Positions 16,911 through 25,208 of a stretch of DNA of 25,208 bases are shown in pieces; position 1 is the first letter of the stretch, and each line of letters starts with the position of its first letter. Source of the DNA: Heterobasidion occidentale (taxonomy: Eukaryota; Basidiomycota; Agaricomycetes; Russulales; Bondarzewiaceae); NCBI GenBank assembly GCA_039111635.1, contig JBCAQO010000136.1:1-25208 (forward strand), read 5' to 3'. Under the pieces are notes generated by a model, which saw only the letters and a list, made by a program, of their open reading frames with translations, was not told the DNA's origin and ran no database searches. The position numbers and the translations under genes are program-made.

Positions 16911-18799
16911 CTAGCCCGCTTCGCCAGCAGCAGTATCTTCTCCACCTCTTCTCCGTCGGCTTTTCACCGCCTCGCGGTACCGTCGCTTCCACTCTCGTGT
17001 AAGCTCTCCTCTCTCAGTCTCCCATTTCGAGCGAATGTGTTCGTCAGTGTCTGTCCGATGGAAGGCAAAGCGCGTCCGCCACGCCCCGAGGGGCGCTGCG
17101 CGCCGTGGGAAGAATAGAGGCCGGGCAGGATCGAGCAGCGATGCAGGACTGGATAAAGCTTTCTGCGATGGGACAGGAAGTATGGAAGCAGAAGGCAAGA
17201 CGGTGGAAATGGGAGGAATAACACCGCCGGATAGTTCCAAGTCAAAGTCGTCATCGAGATCGAGATCAAGGTCGAGATGGTTCAGGAGAGAGAAGCCGGC
17301 TGAAGAAAGTGAAGATCGGACGTTAATGTACAGAACAAAGGAGGTAAAAACAGATCAAGCTTACCCTCCTCTTCCCTCGGAGCGAATAAATCCTTCAACT
17401 TCTTCACCTGCGTCCCGGATTTTGTAGGCTGACCAGTAGGTTCAATTTGGTCTGCAGACATAGGTGCAGTATCAGTAGGCTCTTTCGTCTCTCCGTCAGC
17501 TTCCTCCGGTTCGTCTGACCCCGTTTCTGCATCTTGCAGTTCCGGTACAAGCTCTGCGACGTCGACGTCGGATCCGGCACTCTCGGCGCCGCCCCAGTCT
17601 GCGCCGTCGGGGTCTGGATCGCCGAACATGGATCGCAGCAAGTCGAGAGCTTTTTCAGCTTCTTGCGCGAGGTCGGTTGACTCTGCAGATGTGATTGGAG
17701 CGGCTGCTACTACCACAGGTGCCGTTGGAAGTGGTAGCGCCGTGCGCGCGACAGGGAGCGAAGTTGCATCGAGCGGGAGAATTGCTGTATGGTGAGCTTC
17801 GGGAATTGCTGGATCGTCCTCGACCATTGCCTCCCTCCTCTCCTCGCCACTGCTCTCCTCCGCTGAGCTACCCATCGTGGAGCTATCCTCGTCTCCATTG
17901 TCTACCGTCTCCTTTTCAACGTCCGTCCGTGATGTACTTCCTGGAGCTGCATTCCCACCCTCCAAGAAGACCCCGACAATATGTTGACTCCCCCACTGAA
18001 GCGGATCAATCGTCCGCCTTCTCGCTCTCGTCGGCGGTTCCCGTTTTCTCTTTTGGGTGGGTTTCTCCTCCTTTCCTTTTACCGCTTCCTTATCCTTCTG
18101 GCCCTTCCCCTTCCTTTTTTCCGCGCTCTTCGAAAGGTCGATGGGTGGGTCGAGCGGGTGCATGGGGCGCATGCGGACAGGGCGCACGAGGCGGCCAAGT
18201 GCGGTGACGCGCCATTGAGGACGAAGATGGACATTTTCTGGAGTGACGAGGGACATGTCGGCTGAATGGGTGCCTTGCACACCGCGCGCGAGGCGGATGC
18301 GTTTTCGCGGAGGAGGGTCAGTGGGTGTGTTTTCGAGGGCGATGCTGCCCATGTAGTAGATTAGAGATTGCTGTATACCGAATCCTAGACGTAGCGCACC
18401 GCTCTCGAAAGTCAGGTTTGGCTTCACCAATGCGTAGTTTGGCGCCTTTCCAGGTCGACCCGCTGAGCACGTTCATGCCTACAATCGGAGAAGTAGGAGT
18501 GGTGGTAAGACGAAGATGGAGCAGAAAGTGCGCAAAGTGGAGATGAAACGAAATATAGCAGAGCGAGTTAGGTAGCTCGAAATTGAGAGAAAGAATTGCG
18601 CACATTTTGCAAGCTTGCCCTTGGTCGTGGCGAGGGTCGCATACGCGAACTTGCGCGGCTGACCGAGCGCATCAAGTGCGCCGAGGCCATCGAGTGCTGT
18701 GACGGATCCGAAGGATCCCAGTCGGTGCGAGAGGTCGTCTTGGGTGATTGTAGGAGTTAGGCCAGAGATGAGGATGCGTTTTGTGAGTGGTTCATCCAT
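16911..18799 (-). CDS. NOP8: Nop8/NOL8-like nucleolar RRM protein
   Basis: Four exons: 18799-18604, 18478-18400, 18344-17365 and 17299-16911, 1644 nt, 547 residues. The introns (125, 55 and 65 nt) have good GT-AG borders. Nop8 family proteins bind pre-60S particles in the nucleolus and assist large-subunit assembly. The N-terminus is an RRM: KRILISGLTPTITQDDL is the first strand and helix, RKFAYATL the RNP1-like strand, and WKGAKLRIGEAKPDFRER the end of the domain. Then come RLARGVQGTHSADMSLVTP, a Lys-rich linker, RARRRTIDPLQWGS, and a long acidic Ser/Glu-rich middle. The end has LFAPREEEAGFSLLNHLDL and the basic helix REWKRRYREAVKSRRRR. The ATG at 18799 is used because the RRM starts seven residues later. 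The frame is also open far upstream (to 19264), so a longer N-terminus is possible. The symbol rests on motif recognition only. Confidence 0.85.
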
Positions 18800-18999
18800 G
18801 AGCGCAGGAAGACAAAAGTCAAGTGCGCTCTCGGCTATCCCCGAGGACTCAGCCGGGTCTCCAGCCGTGCTTCCGTTCAACTTCTGTACAGTTCTGTACC
18901 CGATCCCGAAACGACGAAGCGACCCAACAGGACAATAACGCCACTCGAACGCGACTCGAGACAGCCTACCGTTCCATGACCATGATCCCCACGCCACAC

Positions 19000-19379
19000 A
19001 CACGATGACGGGAAATCCTGATATGCACTTTGTGGTGCGAACCCTCGCCGCGCGGTCGACCGCCGGCACTGGCGGGACGGCCGACTTCAGCTGAACATGC
19101 GGCGCAACGAGCGATGCAAGCGTGTTAAGTTTTATTGAGTGCAGAGAAGACAAGGGAGAGAAGCTTGCGATAGGTGATACCACGCTCTCCACGGTGGACA
19201 TCATGTCCTCAGCAGCCGGTATCATACCCTGTTCTTCAGACTTGTCTAACTCCCAAGCTCCCACGTTGCCTCAAAATGGATGTATCCACATCTCCTGTTT
19301 TCTCTGTACTTCCGTGATGTCCTTTGTCGGTGTGCGTCTCAACACAAGGGGAGTTCTCTACGATGTCTGGTTTGCCCAT
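19000..19379 (-). CDS. Possible small unrecognised gene upstream of the Nop8-like gene
   Basis: A TATA-like TATAAAATAG (about 19407-19416, minus) stands about 30 bp before an ATG at 19379. The frame reads MGKPDIVENSPCVETHTDKG and continues naturally for about 45 codons to a TGA. One base before a GGG at about 19265 another frame takes over without a stop (ELDKSEEQGMIPAAEDMMST and onward, through VPAVDRAARVRTTK). The two fit together if one G is removed or if a tiny intron exists. No domain recognised. It might equally be the distal 5' leader of the Nop8-like gene. Confidence 0.28.
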
Positions 19380-19829
19380 GACGCAAGGTGGGTAAGAGCG
19401 AGGCAGCTATTTTATATGTTGTTAACCTCGTATCTCCTCCGCTATGCGCACTGTCTGTACTTGCAAACTTAGTGATATATCTGCACCAGTGGAACTCCAA
19501 TCTTTGCGATGTGGCGGACCACTCAAGCTTACGTTGGGACACGAAAGCTGAGGCATAGTCAGACCCCATCTACATTCTCATGTTGAGCGCCCCGATGCGG
19601 GGCATGGCAGTCGAAGGGAAAGAAATAGATTAATGAGAGCATGCGAAAGGAACCGCGGAGTATCGTACAAGGACCACAAGTCAGAGCAGCATTATACAAA
19701 TGGCGATCGGCCACTACCAACTACTGTGGGCACGATGGAAACGGCACAAGGAGTGTTGGGTATTTGTAATGGAGGAGAGAGAATGAGTGTATGGTAATCT
19801 GCGTCTTCTTCAGCGGTTCGATATCAGCC

Positions 19830-20957
19830 CTACTTGTTGGACTCCATGACACACTATGATTAGACTCGTTGGACAACGCGATGAGCAGGAAGGCGGACGT
19901 ACAAAAGCCCTCTTGAAAGCTCTGATCACATCGTGGAGCCCCTTCTTCACTTCTGGCTGATGGTCGGCCTCGAGGAGACGGAAGGTCTCATGCACTTCGC
20001 GTACTTTAAGGGCCTCGCGCACGTCGGGCTCTGATTGCGCCCGAAGGCGAGCGAGATGAGGGAGAGACAAGAACGAGTGTTTCTTGGAGAGGCGAGAAGA
20101 CGGGGCAATTTGAGGGAATGGGTCGGGGAGAGTGGAGGGGCCAGCTCCACTGAAAGAAGGCGGTGTAGATGCACGGAATTGCGGCTCCCTGCTAGACACA
20201 GATGATGTGGGAGTGTGCGTGACGACGACCTCTGGAAGAGCAACGATGCTCCCGGCAGCCTGTAATGCCTTATAATCCTCCGAAGTATCAATACCGGCAT
20301 TTTCAGCTAAACGCAGGAGAACTTTTTGCTGCAATACCAGCATCTCCATATGCTTCTTCCCTTGAGCGTCCATATCTTTCTTGACCGCCTTGATATCGTT
20401 CTGGACGGTGTCGAACCTTGAGTTCAAATCGCTCTTGACCGCCTCGATGTCGTTCTGGACGGTGTCGAACCTTGAGTTCAAATCGCTCTTGACCGCCTCG
20501 ATGTCGTTCTGGACGGTGTCGAACCTTGAGTTGACCGCCTTGATATCTTTCTTGACGGTGTCGAACTCTGCAGTCGAACCGACCTGGAGCTTCGAGAGAT
20601 CCTCTCTTATCTTGTCGAGTGAGCGTATTTCATACTGGTCTAGGTTTTCGCCCTCGCGGTAGCCAAATGTGTTCGTCGCTAAGCGGCAGAGATGAGCGGA
20701 CGCCCACAGAGGCCATTTGAGTGATTGATGGACTTACACGCGCGATGGTCGTCGAGAATGGGAGTTTGAGACCCGTGAGAGCTGGTGCGCACGAGACTGG
20801 CCATGTTAGCTGCTTTCGAGATGAGAATTTCGTCGATTGGCGCAGGAGAGAACGGGGCAAAGGAGGAGAGAGTGATGGAGACGTGAGTCGAGGGGGAGAT
20901 CCGCACGCGGTATACTGGAACTTTTAAAGGAGCGGAGTGCGTATTGTCTCTTTCCAT
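19830..20957 (-). CDS. Coiled-coil protein with tandem 18-residue repeats
   Basis: Three exons: 20957-20738, 20678-19903 and 19853-19830, 1020 nt, 339 residues. Introns of 59 and 49 nt have clean GTAAGT...CTTAG and GTACGT...TCATAG borders, the latter with branch CTAAT. Exon 1 ends in a short disordered leader. Exon 2 opens with a conserved-looking TFGYREGENLDQYEIRSL, then helical heptad-like repeats NSRFDTVQNDIEAVKSDL in two exact copies plus flanking partial copies, then a Leu-rich helix. A Pro/Ser-rich linker with PSTLPDPFPQIAPSSRLSKK follows, then a second helical segment ending KKGLHDVIRAFKRAF. No signal peptide or membrane span. The repeat makes an extended coiled coil likely. Function and partners are unknown. 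Confidence 0.82.
20381..20554 (-). repeat. Intragenic 54-bp minisatellite
   Basis: Two exact 54-bp units at 20401-20454 and 20455-20508 (plus strand CTGGACGGTGTCGAACCTTG and onward), flanked by partial copies at 20381-20400 and 20509-20554. Each unit encodes 18 residues in frame within the coiled-coil gene. The exact identity of the two units points to recent duplication or gene conversion. Confidence 0.9.
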
Positions 20958-22347
20958 ATCGGACGTATCGATGAGCGGATGGCAAAAAGCTGGCGGCGAG
21001 GAGCTGGTCAGTGGTCGAGGTCAAACACGTTGTAGCAGGAAGTTGTGCCAGCCTGCTGTAGCCGAGGACATGAGGCCAAGTCCATTTCATTCTCCGCGAG
21101 CCTTGCCGGCGCCTGTAAATGCTTCCGGCTATTGATTTCTCTCAGGCTCGTCGCACTCAACTGTCGTTTGGCACACGGACAAAAGGCGACTCGAGCATCA
21201 CAATGACTCTTTTGTCGAGGCACCAGCGCTGCTGCATCGCCTTGTCGCTTCTGGCGCGCAGTCGTGCTCATCATCTGCGCCTCAGCACGACCCGCTGAAA
21301 ATGCCTCAGACTCGCAGCGATCCTCAGGAGTCAGACCTCACGTATTCACGACAGACGCTGTCTCGTACACAGCAAGAAACGGACCCGTCGATTCGGAAAG
21401 TATGTCACCTCCGTGACGGCCCACGGGTGAGCGGGAGGCTCCAGTGAGGTTCCGCTAGGTTCCATCTCATATCTTTCCTGCCTCAACGCCTGATTGTGTT
21501 CTCCTGTGTTCTGTATGATGACACGCGATGCCAGCGCCATGTTGCGGATGGCGATCTTGAGCACATGGATCACTCGCTAGTAATGCACACACTCCAGTTT
21601 CTCGCACGGATGAGAAGATGACTTCGCGTGGTGCCAATCACAAAAGCGCCGACCAGTCTCCGGACGCGCGCAGTGCTTCTGGTTGCTCCTCGAGGCAGTC
21701 GTATCGCCAATGATGATGATATCGATGCAAGGACCATCGCCAACTGAGTCATGTATGCTCAAAGGACTCGTGCACGGCCGGTAATAGACTCCTTTTCAGG
21801 CATGCGAAAGTGGGTAGGTAAATCTCTCGGAAGGGCGGCTCCTCGGCTCCTGATTGTCGATAGAGAGCCTTCTCGCGCGGGCGTCTCCTCGGCTCTTAAA
21901 TGTCGATAGGGCAATCTAAAGGAAACAGGACACGATCGTCTCTCACGTCTCCCAGGTCCGCAAGCCGATGATCGAAGGAGCTCTATGATCAGGTTCTCAA
22001 GCACGCCAGGTGATCTTTCTTTCGAATTCGTCCGCGCTCTTGACCCATAGGTGCACACCTTTCTAGAACGCAAGTAGTTGTAGATGGGGAAACGACAGAT
22101 GCACGGCACGATCTTCTATCCAAGAATTCTCCATCTCGCGACACTATAGAATAGTGTTCATACCTCGTACAGCATAGATGACTGACACAACTTTAGCAGA
22201 GACGGGGTCAATTGAGCTTCATTCTCAACATCCGCTCTGGGTCCAACGATCACTACAGTAGAGACAAATGGCAGAGAAAATTTGTACAACACACAGGTCC
22301 ATCGACTATCCTACATTGTCAAACAAGTCATACATGCCCTGAGATCG
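20958..22347. other. Intergenic region, no gene recognised
   Basis: Neither strand shows a coherent frame with splice support. An imperfect direct repeat, CTCCTCGGCTCCTGATTGTC and CTCCTCGGCTCTTAAATGTC each followed by GATAG, lies at 21839-21863 and 21885-21909. The left end should hold the promoter of the coiled-coil gene and the right end the 3' UTR of the Hua1-like gene. Confidence 0.45.
21839..21910 (+). repeat. Imperfect direct repeat of about 25 bp
   Basis: Copies start at 21839 and 21885, 46 bp apart, and agree at all but about four positions. Nothing nearby explains them. Confidence 0.5.
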
Positions 22348-23840
22348 TCACCTGAACGTCCTCCCGACACCATTACACAGATCACATCGCTCCTCGAACA
22401 AGAGAAAAGTAACAGCACCGCGCCCGCTGCACTTCCAACACAGCTGGCCGCCCAATCGAGGGTCCCCAGGGCGCATCACCGCCGCACCAGGAGGAGGGAT
22501 GGATCCCCACCCAACGAGCTGTGTCCGCGGCGGAGGAGAGTGCACATGAGGCGGCGGAGGGTGCGGAGGCGACGATTGCATATGTTGGGGCGGGGGCGGA
22601 TGCGCGGGCGGGGGGTGCATGGGAGCGGTGGGAGGCGGCTGAGACGCGATGCGCCGGTGATGGTCGGCGTGGTGCGACGAGGAGGCGGAGGAGAACTGCG
22701 GCGGCCTGAACACGGGCAAAGGCCGCTGGTACGTCTGTCGCTTGTTCGAGGATGCGGAGGTGGACGCGGAGGTGGAGTCCCAGGGCATGTAGACGAGCGC
22801 ACCGGTGAAGGGCTTGGCATGCTTTTCCCAGCACTTGCGGCACGGGTGAGAAGGGTCGTAATTCTTGTACCCTGTGTTCTTGCCTACGAAACACAGAGTT
22901 GTACGCATGAGCAAAACGGCCTTGATCAGACGGGCAGTTTCGCTCGCTTTTGCTTCGCCAGCAGAAGCGAAAGGAATATGAAGGAGGCGTGCTCACATTT
23001 CGTGCATTCGTGGCCCGCGGGATACACGAGCACCTGCCCCTTATTGAGCAGCGGATGCCCAGGGACTGGCGTTTGCGTCGGCCGCCCATCGTTCTCCTGT
23101 GCGATCTCGCTCCTACCCGCGCGCGGACTCGTAGTAGTTGGCCGTCGTGCAGGCGGTTCTCCTGGGGGAGGCGCATAGCGAGGACCACTGGCACTCGCCC
23201 CATTGGTCGACGTGCTCTCTGCGTCGGCCGCGGGCGCCCCGGCGCCCGCAGCGTAAAAGTCACGTGCAAAGTCGGAGAGCGGCGTGGTCGGCGAGGCAGG
23301 CGCGGCAGAGGTGTGCACGTCGGAGCCAGAGCGCCTGCGGGAGAGAGAGGGCGGCGCGAGGGTGGCAGAGGTTCCGGTCGAGTTGCGTGAGAGCGGGTGC
23401 ATTGGTGGAGGAGCCCATTGAGAGTGGGACTGGGGATGGGGATGGGGTGGATTTGGGTACGGCGCGCCGGTGAAGTATGGTTGCTGCTGAGGAGGAGGAA
23501 GAGAAGGGGCTTGTTGGAAGGGCCTGCGAGGTCCAACGTCGACCGTCGTTTCACCGACGTTTATGTCGGGTGCTGGAGTGTATGCCGGAGGGGCTTCTTC
23601 GCTAATGGATATGGAAGGTGCAGGGAGATCAGTGTCTAGTTGTCCGAGTTGAGAAGTAGATGAGTTCTGGGAAGTTGTAGGCGGTGGCGGGCCTGCTGGA
23701 GGAGGATAGTATGTGTCCGAGCGTTGCGGGGTGACATGCGGTATGGGCGAGGTTGTGGGAGCTTGGATCGAGGATGTCGCGGAAGCTCCTGTGGGGTGAG
23801 GCGTGACGGTAGGCGTCCGGAATGGATTGTGCGAGGACAT
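22348..23840 (-). CDS. HUA1: Hua1-like proline-rich cytoplasmic zinc-finger protein
   Basis: Two exons: 23840-22997 and 22883-22348, 1380 nt, 459 residues; the 113-nt intron has donor T|GTGAGC and acceptor TTCGTAG. The first 260 residues are Pro/Ser/Thr-rich and include a PPAY motif (EEAPPAYTPAPD), a ligand for WW-domain ubiquitin ligases. Then come PGHPLLNKGQVLVYPAGHEC and a first pair CTKC...CRKCW, split by the intron, with NTGYKNYDPSHPC. A second Pro/His-rich linker leads to a C-terminal pair, CWKCSGRG and CDLCNGVGR, of the DnaJ CxxCxGxG type. Yeast Hua1 has this same order of proline-rich region, long-form CPKC...C and DnaJ-like zinc finger, and may act in actin patch assembly or Rsp5-linked trafficking. 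The gene is intact, with the stop right after GVGRTFR. The symbol is by motif recognition. Confidence 0.85.
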
Positions 23841-24290
23841 TGGGATTGTCTAGGAGCAGACGAGGGGGTGGTTGGTGGTTGGGAGTGGGGAAGGTGGTCT
23901 ACTCGAGTACATGACCCGTCGGCGTGCGCAGCGACCCAGGAATAGCATTGCTGAGAACAGCCCGCCTTGCTCCCGCCGTGCCCGAACCCTAACCTTGCAC
24001 ACATCGTCGCGATAAATGCTGCACGACTGAGCTGCACGGATCCTGTCCTCTACCTCAACCTCATCCAGCGCATGCCTTTGGTCCTCAAATCATAGTACTT
24101 TCCATACCCAGTTCACAAATCACACCAATCCAACAGCTGCACTAACGTACCCCTTCAGGCCTAGTAAGGCTTTTGCATATATAGCGCTAATTTGGCCGCT
24201 GTCCGCAGAGGCATCACCACAGAGACCTCCCTGCGTAATTCAACGCACGCTTTCGCCCCGAAGGTTCCGCAGTTCTGTGGGTCTGGTCGG
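23841..24290. other. Upstream region of the Hua1-like gene
   Basis: No gene supported. It should contain the minus-strand promoter of the Hua1-like gene. A TATATAG lies near 24177-24183, about 340 bp upstream of the ATG, and is of doubtful use. A perfect 7-bp hairpin CTGGTCG-GTT-CGACCAG occurs at 24283-24299 at the right end. Confidence 0.4.
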
Positions 24291-24399
24291 TTCGACCAGT
24301 TAATCATCACACACACACTCAAGCGCTCCGCGCGCTCTACGTCGATGCGCAGCTGATCTTACGCCCCCTGGATGGATGCGACAATAATGACACCATACC

Positions 24400-25089
24400 G
24401 CACTGTTCTCCCTGTCTCTCCTGTGGCGTTCTGAGTGACGGATAACACTGATATCAAAGTGATACAGGCGTTGTACATGGTAAGAGGCAATGTGTCGTTT
24501 GGGCGAGGAGAAACAATATGGCCGCGAAAGGCATCGAGAAAGAAAAGAATGTCGGCACAGACCCTGTATACCATCGATTCTCCATCCCCGATTTCTCGGA
24601 GTAGAACTGCGTGGCAAATGTGAGCCCATCGACGATTGAATCGACCCATATGAATCTGCATCAAAAAATCTGGTAGTTATGAATGGTGAGTGGCCTATAC
24701 AAAATACGGATGTCTTCGTCGGAGAAAACATCCTGGAATTTGGGATGTAATCCTGTCTCCACAGGGACTTTGCTGCTGATTTTAGTACATAAGATCCCAG
24801 ACGAAAGTCAGATGAGTGAGGAGCTGTGTCCACATGCCTGTGTTGCAGGCGACAAAAAACGCTGATTTTTTGCCACTGTCAAGAGCAATGGCAACAACAG
24901 CGCCTGATCAAAGAGAGATACAATGCGTCATGACATTTCAAATTGGCAGCAATCCAAAAAAAAATGTGGTTCAAGCAGAGCTAGGAGAAGACAAGTGACA
25001 GAGAAGAGCTGGCAAAACGGATTCTGGAGTGAGGACCCTGGATACATGATGATTGGTTTGTTCTTACCTTGCTTGATCCATTTAAGATG
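24400..25089 (-). CDS. Unrecognised multi-exon coding segment at the right edge
   Basis: Coherent protein can be followed across plausible introns. A short exon 25089-25068 ends AAG|GTAAGA; an intron 25067-24904 follows. The exon 24903-24834 reads AVVAIALDSGKKSAFFVACN. An intron 24833-24776 (branch TGAC or CTAAA) leads to an exon reading SKVPVETGLHPKFQDVFSDE and then DIRILYRPLTIHNYQIF, stopping near 24672. Beyond this two models compete. A one-base change in a run of six T would continue as MQIHMGRFNRRWAHICHAVL. A 45-nt intron would instead continue as FIWVDSIVDGLTFATQFYSE and a hydrophobic stretch. I cannot choose between them, and I do not recognise the family. The 5' part may lie outside the window. 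It may be a decaying gene. Confidence 0.35.
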
Positions 25090-25208
25090 CTACATCATCC
25101 TCATATCTCCTATTCCAACACCTTTAGGCAGTACGAACTATGAATCGACAAGGGACAAAAAGAAAGAGAGAAAGATGATTCATATGGGTTGTTTGGGACA
25201 TTTCTTCG

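Noticed and set aside
20381..20554. CRISPR-like direct repeats
   Set aside because: The units are contiguous, without spacers, and are in-frame protein-coding repeats in a eukaryotic gene.
22282..23178. Plus-strand 298-codon frame opposite the Hua1-like gene
   Set aside because: It is Arg/Gly-rich antisense of a proline-rich coding region, a common shadow effect.
23984..23996. CCCTAACC as telomeric repeat
   Set aside because: It is a single occurrence with no tandem array.
24283..24299. Perfect hairpin CTGGTCG-GTT-CGACCAG as a tRNA T-arm or a terminator
   Set aside because: No acceptor, D or anticodon arm can be built around it, and the loop is three bases. A Rho-independent terminator makes no sense in this genome.
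24300..24833. 177-codon minus frame at the right end
   Set aside because: It has Arg/Ser/His-rich composition without motifs. It overlaps better-composed, splice-consistent exons in other frames.

Overview
The window looks like nuclear DNA of a basidiomycete fungus, most likely an Agaricomycete. Genes are dense, lie on both strands and are cut by many short GT-AG introns (about 46-160 nt). Recognisable proteins include a fungal Nop8-type RRM protein, a Hua1-type proline-rich zinc-finger protein, a glycolipid transfer protein, a fungal APH-fold kinase and a Zn2Cys6/AlkB-like protein. One nuclear tRNA-Val(AAC) has eukaryotic internal promoter boxes. I see no bacterial operons, CRISPR array, plasmid origin or intact transposon.

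Layout: 1-1057 (+) is the 3' end of a Gln/His-rich protein, perhaps a fungal transcription factor. 1982-4067 (-) encodes a protein with four copies of a CxxC...WxxHxxxC finger. It is divergent from 4435-5518 (+), a six-exon glycolipid transfer protein. This left part is extremely GC-rich, and all three genes carry single-base frame breaks, which look more like consensus errors than decay. From about 5.6 to 12.5 kb the window is gene-poor, AT-richer and accessory in character: coding relics, a tandem pair of 155-aa orphan paralogs (7444-7911 and 9597-10064, both -), short GTCCG/CGGAC palindromic repeats and an intronless APH-family kinase (11138-12007, +).

From 12.58 kb rightwards the genes are housekeeping-like and intact. 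12583-16577 (-) is best read as one ten-exon gene of about 1130 residues joining an N-terminal Zn2Cys6 cluster to a C-terminal AlkB-like domain. A tRNA-Val lies at 16696-16769. 16911-18799 (-) is the Nop8-like ribosome-biogenesis RRM protein. 19830-20957 (-) is a coiled-coil protein with an expanded 18-residue repeat. 22348-23840 (-) is the Hua1-like protein. An unrecognised multi-exon coding segment (-) enters from the right edge.

The genes do not form an obvious pathway or cluster. The most unusual content is the Zn2Cys6/AlkB-like architecture with doubtful catalytic residues, the four-finger protein, and the orphan paralog pair that kept promoter and 5'-UTR intron. All exon models were made by eye from splice consensus and frame continuity. 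No database search was possible, so family names rest on motif recognition.
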